From JABSQH01 sp039177505 (lineage in GTDB: Bacteria > Actinomycetota > Acidimicrobiia > Acidimicrobiales > Ilumatobacteraceae): a stretch of 64,000 bases of DNA. Where the stretch lies: contig JBCDFR010000009.1 in NCBI GenBank assembly GCA_039177505.1, positions 15,438 to 79,437 on the forward strand. The letters are read 5' to 3'. Below are positions 58,676 through 64,000 of this stretch, piece by piece. Numbering within the stretch: position 1 is the stretch's first letter; each line of letters starts with the position of its first letter. The notes beneath the pieces were generated by a model, which searched no databases, was not told the origin of the DNA, and worked only from the letters and a program-made list of their open reading frames with translations. The translations under genes were made by a program, and so were the position numbers.

Positions 58676-60349
58676 GTGAACATGCGATCAAACCGAGCAT
58701 CGCTCCATCACGAGGCCGCTCATCATCAACACGACGGCCACGGGGTAGACGAGTGGTTGCATACGCTGCTCAACCGCCGCCACCAACGCGACACCGCCGA
58801 CCACTCGGCGCGCACCCGCAGGTTCGTGTTCGCCGGCCTCTTGGTGCTCAACGTGGCCCTGGTCTTCGATGCGGCCGCGCTCGAGGTGGCGTTGCCGTCG
58901 ATCCTCAACGCACTCGGCGGCGACATCGAAACCGTGCAGTGGGTGGCCAGCGCCCGCAACCTCACGTTCGCCGTGTTCCTGCTTCCAGCAGGACGGCTGG
59001 GGGACATCGTCGGATACCGGCGCACGGCGATCATCGGCGGTGTGCTCTTCGTCAGTACCAGCGTGATCGCGGCCTTGGCGGCTGCGCCGTTGCTGCTCAT
59101 CGTGGCGCGTGCTGCGCAGGGCATCGGAGCCGCGATCGTCGCCCCGAGCATCGTCGGACTGACGGCGCGCCTATACGGCGAAGAGCGGCGCGGCCGCGTG
59201 TTCGGAGTGTTGATCGCTGTGTTGGCCCTGGTCGGCGGCCTGGCGCCGTTCTTCGGTGGCGTATTGACCGAAACGATCAGTTGGCGCGCGGTCTTCGTGG
59301 TCACGTCGGTCTTGAGCAGCGGCGCAGTGGCCGCACTGCTGCTCGCCCCGCGGGCGCTCGATCCCGTCGACCGCTCACCGTTTCGCCCTGATGTCCTCGG
59401 CCTGCTCGTACTCGCGGCAGCGGTGTTGGCGACCCAGCTCGGATTGATCGAAGGAGGTCGCATCGGGTGGTATCCGTGGTCGATCGCGTTGATCGTGCTC
59501 GGTGCCGGTATCGGCATCGCCGGCATGCGCCGCGAGCTGCATCGGCCGGACGGCCTCGTCGACCGTGAATTGCTCGCCAGCCGAATTCTCGTCGGGTCTC
59601 TCGTGGCCAAGGCGATCAGCAGCTTCGGCTTCCACGGGGTGTCGCTCTACGTCGTGCTGTTCCTCGAAGGCTCGCTCGGTGTGACGCCGATCGATGTCGG
59701 ACTCATCATGTTGCTGCCGGCCGTCGTGGCCGTCTTCATGTCACCTATCGTCGGGCGGCGCCTCGACGAGCGCAACGCACACCGGTTCTTGGTGGGCGGG
59801 CTGGTGCTGTCCTCGTTGGGCATCCTCGCGCTCGCACTGTTGGAGGACACGTCATCGCCGGGCCGGTACGTGATGCCGTGGCTGTTGCTGAACGCTCTCG
59901 GTTACTGCATGGCGATGGTGCCGGCCAAGGTCGCGCCCCTCAACGACCTTCCGGCGCGCTTGCACGGTCGGGCGTCCGCGCTGTTGAGCATGGCCTCGAA
60001 GCTGTGGGCCGGATTCGGAGTTGCGGTCACTGCGGCCCTCTTCCACGTGTACTCCGGGCCGAGCGCCGACGACGCGATCGAGAAGGCCGGCCTCGACGCG
60101 GCGATCGAGTCCACGGACATCCAGGAATGCCTCGGCGTCAACGACGTGGCCGAGTGCGTTGATGAACTGGCAGCAACGTCGCCGGACGTCGATGCCGTGA
60201 GTGACGAGACGGTCGGCGTGGTCACGGCGACGTTCGAGGCCACGATCAACAACACGTTCATGACGATCGGGGTGGTCACGCTGATGTCGTCGATCGGTGT
60301 GTACTGGCTGGTGCGTCCTCGACCGACCGCGCACGAGCAAGACAGGTAG
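58676..60349 (+). CDS. MFS transporter, DHA2-like (14 helices)
   Basis: A ~557-residue major-facilitator drug/proton antiporter-type protein. It has a His-rich N-terminal tail (SLHHEAAHHQHDGHG), TM1 with LNVALVFDAAALEVALPSIL, the MFS loop GRLGDIVGYRRTAII, motif C-like IAVLALVGGLAPFFGGVL, and later helices to VTLMSSIGVYWLV. A ~70-residue external loop with two cysteines (ECLGVNDVAECVDE) precedes the last helix. GTG 58676 is annotated; ATG 58682 fits better with CACATT six bases before it. The downstream GntR gene overlaps its promoter with this stop. Confidence 0.88.
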   Translation: MNMRSNRASLHHEAAHHQHDGHGVDEWLHTLLNRRHQRDTADHSARTRRFVFAGLLVLNVALVFDAAALEVALPSILNALGGDIETVQWVASARNLTFAVFLLPAGRLGDIVGYRRTAIIGGVLFVSTSVIAALAAAPLLLIVARAAQGIGAAIVAPSIVGLTARLYGEERRGRVFGVLIAVLALVGGLAPFFGGVLTETISWRAVFVVTSVLSSGAVAALLLAPRALDPVDRSPFRPDVLGLLVLAAAVLATQLGLIEGGRIGWYPWSIALIVLGAGIGIAGMRRELHRPDGLVDRELLASRILVGSLVAKAISSFGFHGVSLYVVLFLEGSLGVTPIDVGLIMLLPAVVAVFMSPIVGRRLDERNAHRFLVGGLVLSSLGILALALLEDTSSPGRYVMPWLLLNALGYCMAMVPAKVAPLNDLPARLHGRASALLSMASKLWAGFGVAVTAALFHVYSGPSADDAIEKAGLDAAIESTDIQECLGVNDVAECVDELAATSPDVDAVSDETVGVVTATFEATINNTFMTIGVVTLMSSIGVYWLVRPRPTAHEQDR

Positions 60350-60352
60350 CGT
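60347..60352 (+). promoter_or_regulatory. -10 box TAGCGT of the GntR gene
   Basis: TAGCGT, seven bases, then GTG 60360; its TAG is the stop codon of the transporter gene. Confidence 0.5.
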
Positions 60353-60359
60353 ACAAGTC

Positions 60360-61109
60360 GTGGTGAGCGGCAACCGACCGTCGATGCGGCGTATCCGGTA
60401 TCAGGAGATCGCCGATGTGCTGCGGGCCCGAGTCACCACCGCCACCCCGGGTTCGGTGCTCGCCTCCGAGGCCGAGTTGTCGAGTGAGTTCCAAGCTTCG
60501 AGGGTGACGGTGCGCAAGGCCCTCGACGTCCTGCGCGACGAGGGGCGTATCGACTCGCGACAGGGCTTTGGGTGGTTCGTTGCCACCGAACCGGTGCGCC
60601 AGCGCCTCGAGCAGCTCGGAACCATCGAATCCGAGGTCGAAGGCGTCGGCAAGTTGTCCGAACGTCGTATTGAGGAATTCGCCTTTGTCGACGCACCTGG
60701 GCACGTCGCCGACGTGCTCCGAGTCCCCCAGGTGTTGCGCGTCAAGCGGGTCAACTTGGCCGACGGCGAACCGTTCGCCGTCGTCACGGTGTGGTGTCCC
60801 GCCGAGCTCGGTTCCACATTGTCCCGGCGGTCTGTCGAGCGTCGGCCGTTCTACGAACTGCTCGATCTCGATCTGCGTGGGGCCACCCAGACGATTGCCG
60901 CCGACCTCGTCGACCCGGGCGACGCTGCGCTGCTCGGTGTCCCAGCGGCGTCGCCGGTGCTGCGTTGTGAGCGTGTCACCACCGACACCTCGGGAGATCC
61001 GGTGCTGCTCAGCGAGCACGTGTTCCCCGCTCATCGCACCGAGTTCGTCGTCGATCTCCCGCAAGCCGAACCGTCGATGACGCCCAGCGGATTGCGCCTC
61101 GTCGAGTAG
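60360..61109 (+). CDS. GntR/HutC-family regulator
   Basis: A 249-residue regulator: winged helix at ~9-75 (RIRYQEIADVLRARVTTATP, ELSSEFQASRVTVRKALDVL, DSRQGFGWFV) and a C-terminal UTRA ligand-binding domain (VLRVKRVNLADGEPFAVVTV, PVLRCERVTTDTSGDPVLLS). HutC members sense small metabolites. It lies 10 bases after the transporter and 30 before the oxidase, so it may control either. Confidence 0.92.
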   Translation: MVSGNRPSMRRIRYQEIADVLRARVTTATPGSVLASEAELSSEFQASRVTVRKALDVLRDEGRIDSRQGFGWFVATEPVRQRLEQLGTIESEVEGVGKLSERRIEEFAFVDAPGHVADVLRVPQVLRVKRVNLADGEPFAVVTVWCPAELGSTLSRRSVERRPFYELLDLDLRGATQTIAADLVDPGDAALLGVPAASPVLRCERVTTDTSGDPVLLSEHVFPAHRTEFVVDLPQAEPSMTPSGLRLVE

Positions 61110-61127
61110 CACGATCGCTGCGTTGCC

Positions 61128-61133
61128 TACGCT
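61128..61133 (+). promoter_or_regulatory. -10 box TACGCT of the alpha-hydroxy-acid oxidase gene
   Basis: TACGCT, six bases, then GTG 61140. Confidence 0.45.
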
Positions 61134-61139
61134 GGCGAC

Positions 61140-62357
61140 GTGGGTATGTGGAACACGTTCTGGTCGGTCGCCAGCTTCGATCGAATCGCGCTCGACCCGG
61201 TGACACGGCGGCTGAAGCGATGCGCGTCGGTCGACGACTATCGGCGCACTGCCCGCCGGCGACTGCCGCGTGGTGTCTTCGATTACATCGACGGTGGAGC
61301 GGAGGACGAACGGACGCTCGCACACAACTCGGCGGGGTACACCGACTACGAGTTCGTCCCCCGCGTGTTGCGCGACATGAGCTCGATCGACACATCGACC
61401 TCGCTGTTCGGCGTCGATCTGTCGATGCCGTTGATCTGCGCGCCGACGGGGTTCACGCGCATCGCCCACTCGCAAGGTGAGCTGGCGGTCGCCCGGGCCG
61501 CCGCGCGGGCTGGCATTCCATGGTCGCTGTCCACGATGGGTACGCGTTCGATCGAGGATGTGGCGGCAGTGTCCGCCGGGTCGAAGTGGTTCCAGGTGTA
61601 CACCTGGCGCGACCGCTCGATGGTCGCCGACCTGCTCCGACGTGCCGCCGAAGCGGGCTACGAAGCGGTGTGGCTCACGGTCGACACGGCCGTGCTCGGC
61701 CGACGCGAACGCGACGTTCGCCGCGGGATGACCTTGCCGCCCAAGCTCGGGCCCGGCACGTTGGTCGACGGCGTTTTGCACCCCGCCTGGACATGGGACT
61801 TCCTGCGCAACGATCCGATCACGTTCGCCAACGTCGCCGACTACGACACCGACGACGGATCGACGGCAGTGTCGCTCGCCGAACACATGCATCGACAGTT
61901 CGACGACGCACTGTCGTGGGACGACGTCGATTGGCTCCGGAGTGTGTGGGGCGGCCCGATCATCCTGAAAGGCATCCAGTCGGTCGCCGATGCCAAACAA
62001 GCGGTTGCGGTCGGTGTCGACGGCATCGGGCTATCGAACCACGGGGGTCGCCAGCTCGACGATGCGCCAGCGCCGATTTCGCTCGTCGAGCCGGTGCGCC
62101 AAGAGGTCGGCGAACAGGCGGTGATCATCTGCGATGGCGGCGCTCGTCGGGGCAGCGATGTGGTCAAAGCGGTCGCACTCGGCGCCGACGCGGTCTCGAT
62201 CGGACGACCGTATCTGTATGCGCTTGGTGCCGCAGGTGAACGTGGTGTCGACCAGCTCCTCGAGTTCTTCCGCGAGGGCATCGAGCGGACGATGGCGCTC
62301 ACAGGGCGGACGTCGCTCGCCGAGCTCGACCGCAGCCTCGTGACCCGACGCGTCTGA
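61140..62357 (+). CDS. FMN-dependent alpha-hydroxy-acid oxidase/dehydrogenase
   Basis: A 405-residue TIM-barrel flavoprotein of the LldD / glycolate-oxidase family: RRLPRGVFDYIDGGAEDERT, LICAPTGFTRIAHSQGELAV, GPIILKGIQSVADAKQAVAV, catalytic His/Arg in GLSNHGGRQLD, and IICDGGARRGSDVVKAVALG. Members oxidise L-lactate or similar acids. The mycofactocin-pathway member MftD is related, but no mycofactocin genes are nearby. It follows the GntR gene on the same strand and may be its target. Confidence 0.9.
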   Translation: MGMWNTFWSVASFDRIALDPVTRRLKRCASVDDYRRTARRRLPRGVFDYIDGGAEDERTLAHNSAGYTDYEFVPRVLRDMSSIDTSTSLFGVDLSMPLICAPTGFTRIAHSQGELAVARAAARAGIPWSLSTMGTRSIEDVAAVSAGSKWFQVYTWRDRSMVADLLRRAAEAGYEAVWLTVDTAVLGRRERDVRRGMTLPPKLGPGTLVDGVLHPAWTWDFLRNDPITFANVADYDTDDGSTAVSLAEHMHRQFDDALSWDDVDWLRSVWGGPIILKGIQSVADAKQAVAVGVDGIGLSNHGGRQLDDAPAPISLVEPVRQEVGEQAVIICDGGARRGSDVVKAVALGADAVSIGRPYLYALGAAGERGVDQLLEFFREGIERTMALTGRTSLAELDRSLVTRRV

Positions 62358-62371
62358 CCCTCGGCTGCTGC

Positions 62372-62400
62372 GCTCAGTCGCTGAGCACCTGATCGGGTGC
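62372..62400. terminator. Possible terminator hairpins between convergent genes
   Basis: GCTCAG-tcg-CTGAGC (62372-62386), directly followed by GCACC-tgatcg-GGTGC. There is no T-tract. The surrounding 88 bases between the oxidase and the nitroreductase hold nothing else. Confidence 0.3.
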
Positions 62401-62445
62401 GGTCTTGAGTCGTCAGGGCCGAGCTGCGGTGACCGCGAGTGCCCG

Positions 62446-63093
62446 CTACCACTGCTCCCAATGTGTGACCTGCTCGAGCGGCAGCCGCTTGGCTGGGCGG
62501 AAGTCGGTGCCCTCGGTGTACGCGATGGGGAAGAGGCCAGCCTGTGTGTAGCGGTCGTGAGGGATCCCCAGCAGTTCGGCCGCCTCCCGATCGCCACCGT
62601 TCATCAAGTGGATCGTCGTCCACGCCGACCCGAGACCGCGTTCGCGCAGTGCCAGCATGAAGCTCCACACCGCTGGGAGGATCGATCCCCAAGCCGACGC
62701 CGCGATGATCGTGTTCGCGCCGTCGAGCTGTCCTTCGATGCACGGCACGAGCAGCCACGGCGCCCGGTCGAAGTGCTCGGAGAGATAGCTGGCCGAGTCG
62801 ACTACCAAATCCGCTCGTTCGGCGCGCGGGTCTCCGCCCTCGTACTCCGGGCGCGGCATCCCGCTGTACATATTGAAGTTGCGGGCGTAGATCTGCTGCA
62901 GCGCCTTCTTCTTGTCCGGATCCGAAACGAACATGAACTGCCAGCCCTGACGGTTTGAGCCGGTCGGCGCTTGGAGCGCAATGTCGAGGCATTCCTCGAT
63001 CGTCGATCGATCGACCGGTCGATCGAAGTCGAGGCGTTTGCGCACCGAACGGGTGGTGCGGAGGACGTCGTCGGCGGACAAGTTGAGGCGCAT
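62446..63093 (-). CDS. Nitroreductase-family flavoprotein
   Basis: A 215-residue FMN protein: DDVLRTTRSVRKRLDFDRPV, LDIALQAPTGSNRQGWQFMF and SAWTTIHLMNGGDREAAELL, with a C-terminal RLPLEQVTHWEQW. The family includes NAD(P)H-dependent nitro- and enone-reductases. ATG 63093 starts the conserved N-terminus; longer frames read through the next, divergent gene. The substrate is unknown. Confidence 0.9.
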   Translation of the reverse strand: MRLNLSADDVLRTTRSVRKRLDFDRPVDRSTIEECLDIALQAPTGSNRQGWQFMFVSDPDKKKALQQIYARNFNMYSGMPRPEYEGGDPRAERADLVVDSASYLSEHFDRAPWLLVPCIEGQLDGANTIIAASAWGSILPAVWSFMLALRERGLGSAWTTIHLMNGGDREAAELLGIPHDRYTQAGLFPIAYTEGTDFRPAKRLPLEQVTHWEQW

Positions 63094-63150
63094 CTCCCGA
63101 GCTTGCCAGCCCGTTCGTTCCCCATTCGAGCCAGGTGCGACACTTGAGGC

Positions 63151-63963
63151 ATGTCCGATCGAGTCATCGTGTCCATCTCCAACGGCATTGCCGAGGTACG
63201 TCTCAACCGTCCCGACAAGCGCAACGCGCTCGACGGCGCGATGTTCGCCGCCATCGCCGAGGCGGGCGAGCGATTGAAGACCGAGCCCGGCGTGCGCGTC
63301 GTCGTGCTGTCGGGCGAGGGTGCATCGTTCTGCGCGGGGCTCGACTTCTCCGGCTTCCAGGGGATGGTCGACGGCACTGGAGCGAGCAATGGCGCCGATG
63401 GCAACCCCGGATCGATGGAGGAGGGGCGGATCACCCATCTCGGCCAACAGTGCTGTTGGGTGTGGCAAGAGGTGCCGATCCCGGTGATCGCAGCGGCGCA
63501 CGGACATGCGCTCGGCGGGGGTCTGCAGATCATCCTCGGCGCCGACATTCGGATCGCTCATCCCGACACCAAGCTGTCGGTGCGCGAGGTTCACTGGGGG
63601 ATCACGCCCGACATGACCGGCACCTTCGTGCTCAACGGTCTCGTCCGCCCCGACGTGGCGCGGGAGCTGACATTCACGGCTCGCGTCATCGACGCTCGCG
63701 AGGGTCATGAACTCGGACTGGTCACCCGCGTGAGCGACATGCCCCGTGAGGACGCCCTGGCGCTCGCTGCGGAGATCGCCGGCCGCAATCCGGGCGCAGT
63801 GCGCAGCGCGAAAGAACTGTTTAACAGGATGCAGCACGCCGGGGCCGCTGAGCAGTTCCACGCCGAGCGGGCGTCGATCAGCAGCCACATCGGCACCGCC
63901 AATCAGGTCGAAGCAGTCATGGCGGGCATGGAGAAGCGCGAGCCGCGTTTCTCCGACGTCTGA
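63151..63963 (+). CDS. Enoyl-CoA hydratase/isomerase family
   Basis: A 270-residue crotonase-fold protein: EVRLNRPDKRNALDGAMF, oxyanion segment GASFCAGLDFSGFQG, PVIAAAHGHALGGGLQIILG, KLSVREVHWGITPDMTGTF, and a C-terminal AGMEKREPRFSDV. A Glu of the hydratase pair may lie in SVREVHWG. It resembles the cis-CoA isomerase/EchA-type proteins of actinobacteria; MenB-specific residues are not seen. Only 37 unassigned bases remain to the window end. Confidence 0.9.
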   Translation: MSDRVIVSISNGIAEVRLNRPDKRNALDGAMFAAIAEAGERLKTEPGVRVVVLSGEGASFCAGLDFSGFQGMVDGTGASNGADGNPGSMEEGRITHLGQQCCWVWQEVPIPVIAAAHGHALGGGLQIILGADIRIAHPDTKLSVREVHWGITPDMTGTFVLNGLVRPDVARELTFTARVIDAREGHELGLVTRVSDMPREDALALAAEIAGRNPGAVRSAKELFNRMQHAGAAEQFHAERASISSHIGTANQVEAVMAGMEKREPRFSDV

Positions 63964-64000
63964 TTCGCCGACGGGGGTGCGACATCTGGTGCCAGGCACC

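Noticed and set aside
60276..62000. A 574-codon minus-strand frame across the GntR and oxidase genes
   Set aside because: Shadow of two motif-bearing genes on the other strand.

Overview
The window looks like a chromosome segment of a high-GC actinobacterium, most likely of the Acidimicrobiia (Ilumatobacter-like). This rests on strongly G/C-biased codon use, menaquinone rather than ubiquinone genes, an MtrAB-type two-component pair beside a GerMN lipoprotein, a fused OleB-OleC protein, and many genes whose start codon lies 6-8 bases after a TANNNT box (leaderless mRNAs). The taxonomic placement is inference; no rRNA is present.

0-9 kb: a truncated flavin oxidase, a DUF4262 protein, metX with a linked acidic membrane protein, a small protein and tRNA-Gly. 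Next comes a tandem segmental duplication carrying two secreted paralogues, then an NTF2-like protein and an arylsulfotransferase. 9-15 kb: a short-chain dehydrogenase divergent from a complete long-chain olefin operon (oleA, fused oleBC, oleD), then tRNA-Cys and a relic of a DUF222/HNH gene. 15-19 kb: DUF2855, DUF4395, PhoH-YbeY, a short-chain dehydrogenase and a TetR regulator.

20-33.5 kb: most of menaquinone biosynthesis (menE, menA, menH, menD, menF, menG; menB and menC are not here). These are interspersed with an amidase and a DsbA-family protein, and followed upstream by a same-strand run of zinc-ribbon, SPFH and membrane proteins plus an acyl-CoA synthetase. 33.6-35.7 kb is a decayed island: an FG-GAP-like tail and an RHS gene with an in-frame stop meet head to head. 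36-41.5 kb: a TetR regulator with a palindromic operator, a MaoC dehydratase, Era, and the lipoprotein / histidine kinase / response regulator set. 41.5-46.3 kb: an acyl-CoA synthetase interrupted by TGA, an enoyl-CoA hydratase, an aldo/keto reductase and a class I fructose-bisphosphate aldolase.

46.3-56.3 kb: a DinG-type helicase, a cis-prenyltransferase (uppS) lacking its usual C-terminal RxG segment, and, divergently, a short UppS-like protein that keeps that segment but lacks the catalytic Asp. Then come recO, glycyl-tRNA synthetase, a monooxygenase-fold protein and trpC, trpF, trpB, trpA, with an antisense PPK2 gene between trpC and trpF. 56.3-64 kb: aconitase divergent from an MFS transporter, a GntR regulator, an alpha-hydroxy-acid oxidase, a nitroreductase and an enoyl-CoA hydratase.

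The most interesting signal is the split UppS pair at 48.3-49.6 kb. It resembles the catalytic/non-catalytic pair of eukaryotic dehydrodolichyl diphosphate synthase (DHDDS/NgBR).
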